A stretch of DNA of 64,000 bases from Brevundimonas sp. G8 (GCF_902506205.1 NZ_LR732816.1:2117604-2181603), one strand, 5' to 3'. Positions 19,287-28,614 are shown, counted from the first letter of the stretch. Made by a program: numbers and translations. Notes: generated by a model from the sequence alone, not told the origin.

Positions 19287-22200
19287 ATGATCAAGCGCAA
19301 GCATCTTTTTGGTACAACAGTTTTGGCGGGGGTCATGGCGATCTCGGCTCCGGTGTTGGCGCAGACGCAATCGCCCGAAGCTACTGAGGTCGGCGAGATC
19401 GTCGTCACGGGTTCGCTGATCCGTCGCGACCCGACCACTGCGCCGACGCCGCTGCAGCAAGCGACCCGTGAAGAAATCCTCGCTTCCGGCCAAGGCAACA
19501 TCATCGACTTCCTCGCCGACATTCCGGCGCTGCAGAACAGCCAGACGCCGGAAGATACGACCGGCGGCTTCATCGGCGTCGGCGGTCTGTCCCTGCTCAA
19601 CCTTCGTAACCTGGGTAGCGACCGCACCCTGGTTCTGGTCGATGGCCGCCGCCACGTCGGTGGACCGCAAGGCTCCTCGGCTGTCGATGTCGACACCATT
19701 CCCACCCCGCTGATCGAACGCGTCGAGATCATCACCGGTGGCGCATCCGCGCTTTATGGTGCGGACGCCGTGTCGGGCGTGGTGAACTTCGTCATGCGCA
19801 CCGATTTCGAGGGTCTCGAATTCGAAGGCGCTGTCGGGCAGTTGGCTCAGGGAACGTCAGAGTTCAACAAGCGCGCCTCGGTCATTGGCGGCGTGAATTT
19901 GTTCGATGATCGCCTGAACCTCTACGGGTTCGCGGAGTATCAGACGTCCGACCGGATAAACGACAACGATCTGGATATCGACTGGCTGACCTCAAACACC
20001 CGTCTGTCGACCGTCGATGTCGATCCGGCCGGCGCGCCGAATGACGGCATCTACGACATCGTCCCCCTCAGCAACCTGCGTACGCTGGGTCGCCCGATCG
20101 GCGGCATCCTTTCGCTGGCGAACGGCGTTCGTCCCAGCCCTGCGTCCGACCCGGACATCCCATTCGGCAACTGCTCCGCTGCTCAGAACCCACAAGCCTT
20201 CTCGTCGGGCATCTGCTTCTCGTCGAATCCGGGTCTGGCGTACCAGTTCCGCGCCGACGGAAGCGCCTATCTGGCCGACTTCGGCTCGGGACGCACCGTT
20301 GGGGCCGTCAACCGCACCACCACCATCGGTGGATCGGGCGACTCTTTGGTGTTCCAGGAGATCAACCGTCTTCCCGAGCAGGAAAACAAGCGCTTCCAGG
20401 TCGGCGCAAATCTTGATGTCACCAGCAACATCAAGGCTTTCGGTGAAGTCAAATACGTCAGCGAAACCAACACCGACGTCTTCCAGCCGCACTTTATCGA
20501 CCTGGGCATTCGCCAGTTCGGCGCGACCGAGCAGGCCTCGCTATTAGGCACCATCCTTGCGGGCGAGATCGGTCTGGATAACGCGTATCTCGATCCGTCC
20601 GTTCGGGCCGCCATCGTGGCCAACACTCGCGCTGTCTACAACTCTGCGGGCGTCCAAACGGGTACGGTCGCCGATCCGCGGGCCCAGTTCCGCATGTTCA
20701 GCTATGACCTTGGCTTCCGCCCGACGGTCGCCGAACGTGAGTTGACCCGCTTCGTCGGTGGCTTCCGTGGCGACATCGATCAGTTCGCCTTCGTGAAGGA
20801 TATCAACTGGGAGATCGGCTACACCTACGGCAAGGTCGAATCGACAACTGTCGAGCCGGAAACCATTGATGTCGAGCGCTTCCTGTATGCAGCCGATGCG
20901 GTCCGCGACACGCTGAACGAGACGGGCAAGGGCGCGAACGCAATCGTCTGCCGCGTTCAACTGCTGGCCGCTCGCGGCATCGGCATCGAAAGCCAGAACG
21001 ATGGTTCGATCTTTGCCGCGAACGATCCCACCATCGCGGGCTGCGTGCCGCAGAACATCTTCGGTCAAGGCGGCCAGATCGCTGCTCGCGATTACATCCT
21101 GACCTCGCTGACCACCGTCGACATCAACGAACAACAGGACGTTCGAGCGTTCGCCTCGGGCAGCCTGTGGGACTTCTGGGGCGCCGGCCCGATCGGTTTC
21201 GCCATCGGTGGCGAATATCGCAAGGAGTCGACCAGCCAGGATCTGACGCAGTTCGGCAATCGGGTCATCTTTGGCAATACCGGTGATGACCGTCCTGAAA
21301 TCAGCTATGATGTCAGCGAAGCTTTCGCCGAAGTTCGCATCCCGCTGCTTCGCGATGTTCCCTTCGCCGAACGCCTCGAGATTTCGGGCGCCTATCGGAC
21401 CTCGAACTACTCCACCATCGGCACGGCAGACACCTATAGCGTGCAGGCCTTCTGGCGTCCGATCCAAGACATCGCCTTCCGTGGCACTTACGGCGAAGCG
21501 GTTCGCGCACCGAATCTGGGCGAACTGTTCTCGTCCGCCTTCGACACCTTCCCGAATCTGACTGACAACTGTTCTTCGGCGATCATTAATTCGACGGCGG
21601 ATGCGCGTATCCGTCAGAACCGCATCACGAACTGCGCCCTGTTGGGTATTCCGACGACCTACGTCGATCCGAACCCGACCTCGTCCAACGAGGGCAAGAG
21701 CGGCGGCAACCCCAACCTGCAGGCCGAAACCTCGCTCAGCTACACGATCTCGGCGATCCTGACGCCGCGCTTCGCGCCCGGTTTCAGCTTCACGGCGGAC
21801 TACTATTCGATCGATATCGACAATGCGATCGCCACGCTCAGCGCTCAAACCTTGCTGAACCTGTGCACCGACGAGGCGGCTCTGAACACCTCGGCCTGTT
21901 CGAACTTCACGCGTCGTCCTGCCGGCGATCCGCAGGAATATGAAATCAGCGACTTCCTGGAAGGGCCGTTCAACTTCGCCGGTCTGCGCGCTCGCGGCAT
22001 CGATTTCCAGGGACGGTATGGCTTCGAAACGTCGGACCTCTTCGGGTCTGATTACGGCAAGATCGATCTGGGCGTCTCGGGCAACTATCTGATCCGTCGC
22101 CAAGACTTCACTAACCCGACGGATCCGTCGATCGCGACGAACCTGGATAAGGCTGCGAACAACCCGCGCGTTCGCTTCCGCACCAGTGCAACCTGGTCGA

Positions 22201-22487
22201 AGGGGCCGCTGGCCGTGACCTGGAGCACCGACGTGCAGATGGCGACCATCATTGTCGATCGTCGCCAAATCCTGGCTAACCTGGATAACCGCGAAACCGG
22301 GTATTTCACGACCGGCAACTTCTACCAGAACGACCTGTCGTTCTCCCTGGACGTGAGCGACAAGGCGACTGTGCGCGGCGGGGTAAACAACATCTTCGAC
22401 GCAGAGCCGTCGATCCAGGCGGGTCTCCAGGATCAGTTTGACCTGTTCGGTCGTCGCTTCTTCGCTTCGGTCACCGTCAAATACTAA
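19287..22487 (+). CDS. TonB-dependent receptor inserted between ftsA and ftsZ
   Basis: Outer-membrane receptor of 1066 residues. The start at 19287 (MIKRKHLFGTTVLAGVMAIS) gives a clean signal peptide ending APVLAQ; an in-frame TTG further upstream is rejected. A TonB-box-like EVGEIVVTGS is followed by a plug domain with LRNLGSDRTLVLVDGRRHVG and TGGASALYGADAVSGVVNFV, characteristic of the large TonB-receptor group with a TonB_dep_Rec barrel in Caulobacterales and Sphingomonadales. The barrel ends in an aromatic residue (ASVTVKY). Third codon positions look less GC-rich than in the neighbouring division genes, judged by eye. It has its own 190-base upstream gap and its own terminator, so it is an independent unit. 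Substrate unknown. Confidence 0.93.
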   Translation: MIKRKHLFGTTVLAGVMAISAPVLAQTQSPEATEVGEIVVTGSLIRRDPTTAPTPLQQATREEILASGQGNIIDFLADIPALQNSQTPEDTTGGFIGVGGLSLLNLRNLGSDRTLVLVDGRRHVGGPQGSSAVDVDTIPTPLIERVEIITGGASALYGADAVSGVVNFVMRTDFEGLEFEGAVGQLAQGTSEFNKRASVIGGVNLFDDRLNLYGFAEYQTSDRINDNDLDIDWLTSNTRLSTVDVDPAGAPNDGIYDIVPLSNLRTLGRPIGGILSLANGVRPSPASDPDIPFGNCSAAQNPQAFSSGICFSSNPGLAYQFRADGSAYLADFGSGRTVGAVNRTTTIGGSGDSLVFQEINRLPEQENKRFQVGANLDVTSNIKAFGEVKYVSETNTDVFQPHFIDLGIRQFGATEQASLLGTILAGEIGLDNAYLDPSVRAAIVANTRAVYNSAGVQTGTVADPRAQFRMFSYDLGFRPTVAERELTRFVGGFRGDIDQFAFVKDINWEIGYTYGKVESTTVEPETIDVERFLYAADAVRDTLNETGKGANAIVCRVQLLAARGIGIESQNDGSIFAANDPTIAGCVPQNIFGQGGQIAARDYILTSLTTVDINEQQDVRAFASGSLWDFWGAGPIGFAIGGEYRKESTSQDLTQFGNRVIFGNTGDDRPEISYDVSEAFAEVRIPLLRDVPFAERLEISGAYRTSNYSTIGTADTYSVQAFWRPIQDIAFRGTYGEAVRAPNLGELFSSAFDTFPNLTDNCSSAIINSTADARIRQNRITNCALLGIPTTYVDPNPTSSNEGKSGGNPNLQAETSLSYTISAILTPRFAPGFSFTADYYSIDIDNAIATLSAQTLLNLCTDEAALNTSACSNFTRRPAGDPQEYEISDFLEGPFNFAGLRARGIDFQGRYGFETSDLFGSDYGKIDLGVSGNYLIRRQDFTNPTDPSIATNLDKAANNPRVRFRTSATWSKGPLAVTWSTDVQMATIIVDRRQILANLDNRETGYFTTGNFYQNDLSFSLDVSDKATVRGGVNNIFDAEPSIQAGLQDQFDLFGRRFFASVTVKY

Positions 22488-22507
22488 AGTCCGAACCATA
22501 ACGACGG

Positions 22508-22536
22508 AAAGGGCGGTCCAAACGGACCGCCCTTTT
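22508..22536 (+). terminator. Intrinsic terminator after TonB receptor
   Basis: AAAGGGCGGTCC (22508-22519) pairs with GGACCGCCCTTT (22524-22535) around a 4-base loop, followed by another T. It isolates ftsZ from upstream transcription. Confidence 0.87.
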
Positions 22537-22549
22537 GCGTTGTGCGGCA

Positions 22550-22667
22550 GAATCTGCGGTCAAGCTTTTGGTTTGTGGTGTTCTTTCGCCCGACTCACAT
22601 TATCGCCGTAACCTTCTCTTAACCTTCATGGGCGCAATCCTTAACGCGCTCATAACCAAAGCGATTC
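22550..22667. promoter_or_regulatory. Three GANTC (CcrM) sites upstream of ftsZ
   Basis: GAATC at 22550-22554, GACTC at 22592-22596 and GATTC at 22663-22667. GANTC is the target of the CcrM adenine methylase, and in Caulobacter methylated GANTC sites in the ftsZ promoter help GcrA-dependent activation. Three sites in 118 bases is more than expected by chance in GC-rich DNA (rough expectation below one). Confidence 0.55.
22608..22656 (+). promoter_or_regulatory. Two CtrA-like boxes upstream of ftsZ
   Basis: Box 1 is GTAA (22608-22611), 7 bases, TTAAC (22619-22623). Box 2 is TTAA (22641-22644), 7 bases, ATAAC (22652-22656). Each differs from the CtrA consensus TTAA-N7-TTAAC by one base. They lie 64-112 bases before the ftsZ start. 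In Caulobacter CtrA represses ftsZ in swarmer cells, so the position fits known biology. Confidence 0.6.
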
Positions 22668-22719
22668 GGCGGGGCGGTCGGTTGGTTTGAAGGGGCGGGT
22701 CAGCAGGTCGGAAAAAGAA

Positions 22720-24309
22720 ATGTCGCTCTCATTGGTCAAGCCGCAACACACTGAACTGAAGCCCCGCATCGTCGTGTTCGGCGTCGGCGGCGCCGGCGGC
22801 AACGCCGTGAACAACATGATCGACGCCGGCCTCGAGGGGGTCGAGTTCGTCGTGGCCAACACCGACGCGCAGCACCTCAGCTTCGCCAAGACGGATCGTC
22901 GCATCCAACTGGGCGAGACGATCACCCAGGGCCTGGGCGCGGGCGCCCATCCCGAAGTCGGCATGAACGCCGCCGAGGAATCCGCCGACGAAATCCATCA
23001 GCACCTGGAAGGTGCGCATATGGTCTTCATCACCTGCGGCATGGGCGGCGGCACCGGCACCGGCGCGGCCCCCGTCATCGCCAAATGCGCGCGCGATCGC
23101 GGCATCCTGACCGTCGGCGTCGTGACCAAGCCCTTCACCTTCGAAGGGCGTCACCGCATGCGCCTGGCCGACGCGGGCGTCGCCGAGCTACAGCGCTATG
23201 TCGACACCCTGATCGTCATTCCGAACCAGAACCTGTTCCGCGTCGCCAACGAACGCACCACCTTCGCCGACGCCTTCGGCATGGCAGACCAGGTGCTGCA
23301 CTCGGGCGTGCGTTCGATCACCGACCTGATGATCCTACCCGGCCTGATCAACCTGGACTTCGCCGACGTGCGCGCCGTCATGTCCGAGATGGGCAAGGCG
23401 ATGATGGGCACGGGCGAGGCCTCGGGCGACGACCGCGCCCTGCTGGCCGCCCAGAACGCCATCGCCAACCCGCTGCTGGACGAGACTTCGCTGAAGGGCG
23501 CCAAGGCCGTACTGGTGAACATCACCGGCGGTCTTGACATGACCTTGCTTGAAGTCGACGAGGCCGCCAACGCCATCAGCGCAGAAGTGGACGGCGACGC
23601 CAACATCATCTTCGGCGCGGCCTTTGATCCGGCCCTGGACGGCAAGATCCGCGTCTCTGTCGTCGCCACCGGCATGGACGAGGGCGAGATCAAGCGCATC
23701 GAGCCCATTGCCCCACCGGCTGCCAGCGCGCCGCTGGCCGGTCATGACGCCCGCCGTTCGGCCGGCGGCCTGTACGGCACCCAGCCGCGCGCGCCGGAAC
23801 CGACGCGCGACAATTACCGCGAGCCGGTCCGTGCGGAAGCCCCGCGTGCGCCCGAACCCCGCATCGAGGCGGCGCCGGTCGTGCCGACCTTTCAGGCCCC
23901 TGCCGCTCGCGAGCCGGAACTGCGCCCCGAGCCGGTGATCCGGGTCGCGGAACAGCAGCCGCGCGCCCTGGACCCCATCGTCGATCCGTGGGTCGAGGAA
24001 TATGAGACCCGCGCCCCGGCGCCGCGCGTTGCGCCGCAGGGCGACCTGTACGCCGAACGTGAACGCGCCGCGCCTGTCGCGCAGCCCCAAGCCGACGACG
24101 GTTATGACGACCGCGATCACCGCCGCAGCGGCTGGAGCCTGTTCGGTCGCGGCAAGCGCACCCAGCCTCAACACGAGGCCTCCTATGCACCCCAGCCCAC
24201 GCATCAAGCGCGTGGGTCGGTCCAACCGGCGCAGCAATCGGAACCGGAGGCGGGACAGGCCGATGACGACCTGGAAATCCCATCCTTTCTCCGCCGTCTT
24301 GCCAACTAG
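22720..24309 (+). CDS. ftsZ: Cell division GTPase FtsZ
   Basis: Tubulin-like GTPase forming the division ring; 529 residues, long because of an extended linker. The start at 22720 ([20 protein letters not shown]) fits alphaproteobacterial FtsZ. The GTP-binding signature [10 protein letters not shown] lies near residues 108-117, with NTDAQHL earlier and the T7 loop [13 protein letters not shown] later. After about residue 320 comes a proline/arginine/glutamate-rich disordered linker of about 190 residues. The conserved C-terminal peptide is LEIPSFLRR, which binds FtsA and other partners. Upstream DNA carries CtrA-like and GANTC sites, and a hairpin terminator follows. Confidence 0.97.
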   Translation: MSLSLVKPQHTELKPRIVVFGVGGAGGNAVNNMIDAGLEGVEFVVANTDAQHLSFAKTDRRIQLGETITQGLGAGAHPEVGMNAAEESADEIHQHLEGAHMVFITCGMGGGTGTGAAPVIAKCARDRGILTVGVVTKPFTFEGRHRMRLADAGVAELQRYVDTLIVIPNQNLFRVANERTTFADAFGMADQVLHSGVRSITDLMILPGLINLDFADVRAVMSEMGKAMMGTGEASGDDRALLAAQNAIANPLLDETSLKGAKAVLVNITGGLDMTLLEVDEAANAISAEVDGDANIIFGAAFDPALDGKIRVSVVATGMDEGEIKRIEPIAPPAASAPLAGHDARRSAGGLYGTQPRAPEPTRDNYREPVRAEAPRAPEPRIEAAPVVPTFQAPAAREPELRPEPVIRVAEQQPRALDPIVDPWVEEYETRAPAPRVAPQGDLYAERERAAPVAQPQADDGYDDRDHRRSGWSLFGRGKRTQPQHEASYAPQPTHQARGSVQPAQQSEPEAGQADDDLEIPSFLRRLAN

Positions 24310-24328
24310 ACAACCCAAGTGACGATGG

Positions 24329-24360
24329 AACGCCCCGGAGCCCGGCTCCGGGGCGTTCTT
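24329..24360 (+). terminator. Terminator after ftsZ
   Basis: AACGCCCCGGAG (24329-24340) pairs with CTCCGGGGCGTT (24346-24357) around a short loop, followed by CTTCTTCGTTT. It separates ftsZ from lpxC, which then needs a promoter in the following 100 bases. Confidence 0.8.
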
Positions 24361-24462
24361 CGTTTCAGGATATGTCCCAGACCGAAACAATCCGAAACCG
24401 GACTTTGATTTCGCAGTTGCGGCATGCCCGCTACATGAAACCTAGGGCGTAATCCGCACAGG

Positions 24463-25395
24463 GTGCGGCGCGCAGAACCAAGAGCGAGTTTGAGTTTGTC
24501 GGTCAGAAACGACCATCACGAACACACCATCGTCGCCCCGGCCATCATCGCCGGCGTCGGGGTGCATACCGGCCGCCGCGTGCGGCTGGCGGTTCGGCCT
24601 GCGCCTTCGGGCACGGGCATTGTCTTCGTGCGCACCGACATTACCGACCGCGACAACCGCATCCCGGTGTCGGGCGAGGCCGTCGTGGACGCCCGCCTGA
24701 ACACGATGATCGAGAACGGCGCGGGCGTTCGCCTGTCGACCATCGAGCATCTGATGGCCGCCTTCGCCGCGCTGGGCGTGTCGAACGCCGTGATCGAGGT
24801 GGACGGACCGGAGCTGCCGATCCTGGACGGGTCGGCGCTGGAGTTTGTGCAACTGCTGGATCGGGCCGGTTTCCGTCCGCAGCCGACGCCGCAACGCTAT
24901 ATCGAGATCCTGGAGACGGTACACGTCACCGAAGGCGACAAGCACGCGGCCCTGCTGCCGTGCGACCGTTACGAGATGCGCTTCGAGATCGACTTCCCGT
25001 CAGCCGTGATCGGCAACCAGATCATCGACTTCGTCGTGGACGAGCCGACGTTCCGCAAGGAAATCATGGCCTGCCGCACCTTCGGCTTCGCCCATGAGGT
25101 CGAGGCCCTGCGTCAGGCGGGCCTGGCGCGCGGCGGCTCGCTGGAGAACGCCGTGGTGATTGATGGCGACGAAATCCTGAACCCCGGCGGCCTGCGCATG
25201 GAACGCGAATTCGTGCGTCACAAGGCGCTGGACGCCATCGGCGACCTGTATGTCCTGGGCGCGCCCCTGCTGGGCCGCTACGAGGGCTACAAGGCGGGCC
25301 ACGCGCTGAACAACCGTCTGGTGCGGGCGCTGCTGGCTGCGCCACATGCGTGGCGCGAAGTGACGCGCGTGCCGGAGCTGGCGCGAGCGGGCTAA
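24463..25395 (+). CDS. lpxC: UDP-3-O-acyl-N-acetylglucosamine deacetylase
   Basis: Zinc deacetylase catalysing the committed step of lipid A synthesis; about 300-310 residues. Zinc-ligand motifs are visible: STIEHLMAAFAALGV, then KALDAIGDLYVLGAPLLGRY, and YKAGHALNNRLVRALL. The start is uncertain: GTG at 24463 gives 310 residues, while TTG at 24490 or 24496 would remove 9 or 11 residues. The last has GAGCGAG seven bases upstream and may be the true one. lpxC commonly follows ftsZ in proteobacteria. The stop codon overlaps that of pgeF on the opposite strand. Confidence 0.94.
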   Translation: MRRAEPRASLSLSVRNDHHEHTIVAPAIIAGVGVHTGRRVRLAVRPAPSGTGIVFVRTDITDRDNRIPVSGEAVVDARLNTMIENGAGVRLSTIEHLMAAFAALGVSNAVIEVDGPELPILDGSALEFVQLLDRAGFRPQPTPQRYIEILETVHVTEGDKHAALLPCDRYEMRFEIDFPSAVIGNQIIDFVVDEPTFRKEIMACRTFGFAHEVEALRQAGLARGGSLENAVVIDGDEILNPGGLRMEREFVRHKALDAIGDLYVLGAPLLGRYEGYKAGHALNNRLVRALLAAPHAWREVTRVPELARAG

Positions 25396-26162
25396 ACCCC
25401 GATCACCGAAATCAACCGCCCGAAATCCGGTTCGCCGTGCTGGAACGCCCGGCGGTTGGAAAAGAACCGTTCCGCATCCGCGCAGGTGTCGTGGCCGGTC
25501 CAGACGGCCTGGCCGACGCTGGCTTGCTGGAGCCGCCACAGGACGAAGCCGGGCAGGTCGAACTGGCGTTTGTCGTCGGTCTCGCCGGGGTGGAAGAAGC
25601 GGTCGCTGCCGGGATCGTGGTGGGTGAAGCGGTCCTCGAAATCGACCCCGACCTCGTAGCTGGCGGGGGCGATGCACGGGCCGACGACGGCCAGGGTGCG
25701 GCTGGGATCGGCGCCCAGGGCCTGCATGGCGGCGACGGCGGAATGGATTACGCCGCGCAAGGCGCCCTTCCAGCCAGCATGGACAGCGGCGACGATGCGG
25801 GTCTCGGGATCTGCCAGCAAAACCGGCGCGCAGTCGGCGGTGAGCACGGAACACAACAGGCCGGGCTCGGCCGAGACGACGGCGTCGCCCTCGGGCCGGT
25901 CGCCACGCCAGGGGCCTTCCGCCACGCGGGCGACGGCGGAATGGATCTGGTAGCAGCCGTTCAGATGGTCGGCGTCGGCATTGAAATGGGCGGCGACGCG
26001 GCGGCGGTTCTCGGCGACGGCGGCGGGATCGTCCTTTGAGCCGACGCCGGCGTTCAGGCCTTCGTAGAGGCCGGTCGAGACCCCATCCGCGCGGGTGAAG
26101 AAGCCGTGGGCGATGCCCGCGGCGGTGAGAAGCGGATGGGTGATGGGGGCCAGATCGCTCAT
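25392..26162 (-). CDS. pgeF: Peptidoglycan editing factor PgeF (laccase-domain/YfiH family)
   Basis: Zinc protein of 256 residues from the multicopper-polyphenol-oxidase-like family. E. coli PgeF removes wrongly incorporated L-serine precursors in murein; older annotation calls the family laccase. The start at 26162 (MSDLAPITHPLL) is preferred over an in-frame extension. Metal ligands are His in CYQIHSAVAR, Cys in VLTADCAPVLL and His in VAAVHAGWKGALRG. It is the third gene of a minus-strand run lgt-midA-pgeF, 13 bases after midA, and converges on lpxC with overlapping stop codons. Its place beside murein genes fits an envelope-quality role. Confidence 0.9.
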   Translation of the reverse strand: MSDLAPITHPLLTAAGIAHGFFTRADGVSTGLYEGLNAGVGSKDDPAAVAENRRRVAAHFNADADHLNGCYQIHSAVARVAEGPWRGDRPEGDAVVSAEPGLLCSVLTADCAPVLLADPETRIVAAVHAGWKGALRGVIHSAVAAMQALGADPSRTLAVVGPCIAPASYEVGVDFEDRFTHHDPGSDRFFHPGETDDKRQFDLPGFVLWRLQQASVGQAVWTGHDTCADAERFFSNRRAFQHGEPDFGRLISVIGV

Positions 26163-26175
26163 ACCCCCACCTATA

Positions 26176-27261
26176 TCAGGCGTCCCAGCCGGGCACGACC
26201 AGGGATCGGGGCGCAAAGATCGCGGCGGCCTTGAACAGGCGTCCCATCTGATCGTCGCCGGTCAAGCGGTCGAGCTGGCGCGCGATGACGGCGGCGGCTG
26301 TGGGTCGGCTGGTCGTCAGGGCCTCGGCGCGGGCCTGGATGCCCAGCAGGCGCAGGAACTCGCCCTGGGGCAGGCAGCCGGTGACGTCGGCGCCGGTGCG
26401 GACGGCGGCCTCCATGATCAGGGGGAAGTCGGCCCACTGGGTCAGGTCGGCCTCGCCCGGTGTCGAGAGGGGATCGACCTTTTGGTGACGGCGCAGGGCC
26501 TGGAGGGTGTCGCCGGCCTCGGGCCGGGCGCGGCCGTAGTCGATCAGCAGGGCGGCGCCCGAGGCGGCCTTCATCAGCAGGCCGAGGTCGCGGCCGAAGA
26601 GGGCCTGCTGCTCCGAGATTTCCAGGATGCCGCCCGGCGCGATATCGAAGTCCGGCTTGTGGAAGCCGCCGGAGATCGCGGTCAAGCCGAAGATCAGGTC
26701 GCCGTCGTCGGTGACGCCGATGCGGCGCTCGGCCCAGCCGCCATCGGCGCGGACGAACTGGCGCGCGGGCATGCAGTCCAGCACCTCGTTGGCGATCAGG
26801 ATGACGGGGGCGTCGGTCTCGATCCGGGTCAGGTCGCGCACCCAGCGCGGCGACAGGTCGGCGCCGGCCAGGGCCTTGGCCTGAAGATCGCGCAAGGGCG
26901 CGCTGGGTTCGATCAGGATCAGGTCGCAGGCTTCGAGAAAGCCGGGAACCAGGCGGGCGGCACGCAGGGCGTCGGTCATCAATGTGCCGTCGCCCGGGCC
27001 GACCTCGACCAGGCGGAACCGCTCGGGGGCGCCCAGCCGGTTCCAGGTCTCAACCTCCCACAGGCCGATCAGTTCGCCGAACATCTGGCTGACCAGGGGG
27101 GCGGTGATGAAGTCGCCGCGCGCGCCCAGATCGGGTCGCGACGCATAGTAGCCGCCCTTGGGATCGTGCAGGCAGCGGGTGACGTAGTCAGCGACCGTCA
27201 TCGGACCCGTCAGGGCGATCTCTCGCGCCAGACGGGTCTTGAGGGTTTGCGCCTCGCTCAT
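26176..27261 (-). CDS. SAM-dependent methyltransferase, MidA/NDUFAF7 family
   Basis: Class I methyltransferase of 361 residues. The start at 27261 (MSEAQTLKTRLA) overlaps the lgt stop codon in an ATGA arrangement. Visible motifs: GPMTVADYVTRCLHDPKGGY, ARGDFITAPLVSQMFGELIG, and the SAM-binding FRLVEVGPGDGTLMTDALRA near residue 95. A second acidic loop is PVILIANEVLDCMPARQF. In mitochondria the homologue NDUFAF7 dimethylates an arginine of a complex I subunit; alphaproteobacterial members are the bacterial counterpart, and their substrate is less certain. The gene sits between lgt and pgeF. Confidence 0.88.
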   Translation of the reverse strand: MSEAQTLKTRLAREIALTGPMTVADYVTRCLHDPKGGYYASRPDLGARGDFITAPLVSQMFGELIGLWEVETWNRLGAPERFRLVEVGPGDGTLMTDALRAARLVPGFLEACDLILIEPSAPLRDLQAKALAGADLSPRWVRDLTRIETDAPVILIANEVLDCMPARQFVRADGGWAERRIGVTDDGDLIFGLTAISGGFHKPDFDIAPGGILEISEQQALFGRDLGLLMKAASGAALLIDYGRARPEAGDTLQALRRHQKVDPLSTPGEADLTQWADFPLIMEAAVRTGADVTGCLPQGEFLRLLGIQARAEALTTSRPTAAAVIARQLDRLTGDDQMGRLFKAAAIFAPRSLVVPGWDA

Positions 27262-28133
27262 GCCTCGGCGGCAGCCGGCGGACGCTTCCACGCGCGCCAG
27301 ATCAGCCAGGCGCCGACCAGGACCATCGGGATCGACAGCATCATCCCCATGGTCAGACCCAGGGGGAAGTCGGGCATGCCGAAGTCAGGCTCGCGCACAT
27401 TCTCCAGCGCGGCGCGGCACACGCCGTAGCCGACCAGGAACAGGCCGGTGATGTAGCCGGGCTTCCTGAGCAGGTCGAACTTCCAGATCGCAATGGACAG
27501 GATGGAGAACAGGACGATCCCTTCCAGCCCCGCCTCATAGAGCTGGCTGGGGTGACGGGGCGCGTCGCCGGCGGGGCAGAAGCCGTACATCTGTTCGATG
27601 CGGGCGTTGCAGAAACGCACGGCCCAGGGGACGGTCGTCTCGCGGCCCCACAGCTCGCCATTGATGAAGTTGGCCAGCCGGCCGAACATCAGGCCGATGG
27701 GCACCACGGGCGCGACGAGGTCGCCGAGGCGCAGCATGTCGATCTTCTGAGACCGGGCATAGAGGACGATGGCCACGACCACGCCCAGGAAGCCGCCGTG
27801 GAAGCTCATGCCGCCGGTCCAGAGCTGGAACAGTTCGAACCGTTCGCCCAGCGTCTGGCCGGTAAATAGCTGGCCGTACATGACCGGCTTGTAGAAGAGG
27901 GCGTAGCCGAGACGGCCGCCCAGGATGATGCCCAGCACGATCCACAGCACCAGGTCGTCCAGTTGCGTCGTGGTGACCGGCGGCTTGCCCGGCGCCCACA
28001 GCCGCTGGGTCTTGGCCAGGCGCGCGGCATACCACCAGCCCAGAACGATGCCGGCGACATAGGCCAGGGCGTACCAGCGGATCGGAAGCGGTCCGAGGTG
28101 GATCAGAACCGGATCGAATTCGGGAAAGGGCAA
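27258..28133 (-). CDS. lgt: Phosphatidylglycerol--prolipoprotein diacylglyceryl transferase
   Basis: Polytopic inner-membrane enzyme attaching diacylglycerol to lipobox cysteines; 291 residues. No ATG is available at the right place. The start is TTG at 28133 (MPFPEFDPVLIHLGPLPIRW), with AGGA eight bases upstream; the longer open frame is non-coding. Family motifs are IRWYALAYVAGIVLGW, MSFHGGFLGVV and the Lgt signature GRLANFINGELWGRETTVPW near residue 145. About seven hydrophobic segments are seen. It is the first gene of the minus-strand lgt-midA-pgeF run and diverges from ubiK. The window encodes several predicted lipoproteins that would be its substrates. Confidence 0.93.
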   Translation of the reverse strand: MPFPEFDPVLIHLGPLPIRWYALAYVAGIVLGWWYAARLAKTQRLWAPGKPPVTTTQLDDLVLWIVLGIILGGRLGYALFYKPVMYGQLFTGQTLGERFELFQLWTGGMSFHGGFLGVVVAIVLYARSQKIDMLRLGDLVAPVVPIGLMFGRLANFINGELWGRETTVPWAVRFCNARIEQMYGFCPAGDAPRHPSQLYEAGLEGIVLFSILSIAIWKFDLLRKPGYITGLFLVGYGVCRAALENVREPDFGMPDFPLGLTMGMMLSIPMVLVGAWLIWRAWKRPPAAAEA

Positions 28134-28307
28134 GGGGCGTTCCTGTGAAGGGCAGTCTCTGAGAGGCGGTTTAGCAAGCGTCGCAGCGTCCGTCGCCTGT
28201 GAAGACGAATAACAACGCCTTGATGGCGTCCGCGAAGCAGCAGAAAGAAAGGTTTCGTTCACCATAGTCGGTGAACCTTCGTTAACGACGTTGAGGTCGG
28301 AGCCGCC

Positions 28308-28595
28308 ATGCAGACCCGCAATCCCATCCTGGACGAGTTCGCCAAGCTGACGACCGGTGCCATGGGCCTGGCTCAGGCCGCCGGCGAAGAGGCCAAGACC
28401 GCCTGGCGCGGGCAGGCCGACCGGATCGCCGCCGAGATGGACCTGGTCCGCCGCGACGAATTCGATGTGCTGAAGGACGAGATCGCCGCTCTGCGGGCCG
28501 AGATCGCAGAGCTGAAGGCCGCGAAAAAGCCGGCCGCAAAGCCTGCGAAGGGAACGTCCACAGATGGAACTCAACCCGGGGACGCAGCCGGTTGA
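28308..28595 (+). CDS. ubiK: UbiK-family accessory factor (BMFP domain)
   Basis: Small protein of 95 residues. The N-terminus (MQTRNPILDEFAKLTTGAMG) matches the UbiK/YqiC family, which helps ubiquinone synthesis in E. coli and has membrane-fusogenic activity in vitro. A central amphipathic region is followed by a coiled coil (FDVLKDEIAALRAEIAELKA) and a lysine/alanine-rich tail. It diverges from lgt; the 174-base gap holds a small inverted repeat TTCACC-atagtc-GGTGAA (28257-28274). It reads toward the YbjN gene, 76 bases away. Confidence 0.8.
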   Translation: MQTRNPILDEFAKLTTGAMGLAQAAGEEAKTAWRGQADRIAAEMDLVRRDEFDVLKDEIAALRAEIAELKAAKKPAAKPAKGTSTDGTQPGDAAG

Positions 28596-28614
28596 GCCGA
28601 ATCTGCGAACAGGC

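Noticed and set aside
20544..22499. A 651-codon minus-strand frame under the second TonB receptor
   Set aside because: Antisense shadow; the plus-strand frame has a signal peptide, plug and barrel motifs.
22608..22640. GTAACC upstream of ftsZ as a SigF -35 element
   Set aside because: No CGAA lies 16 bases downstream; the same bases fit a CtrA box better.
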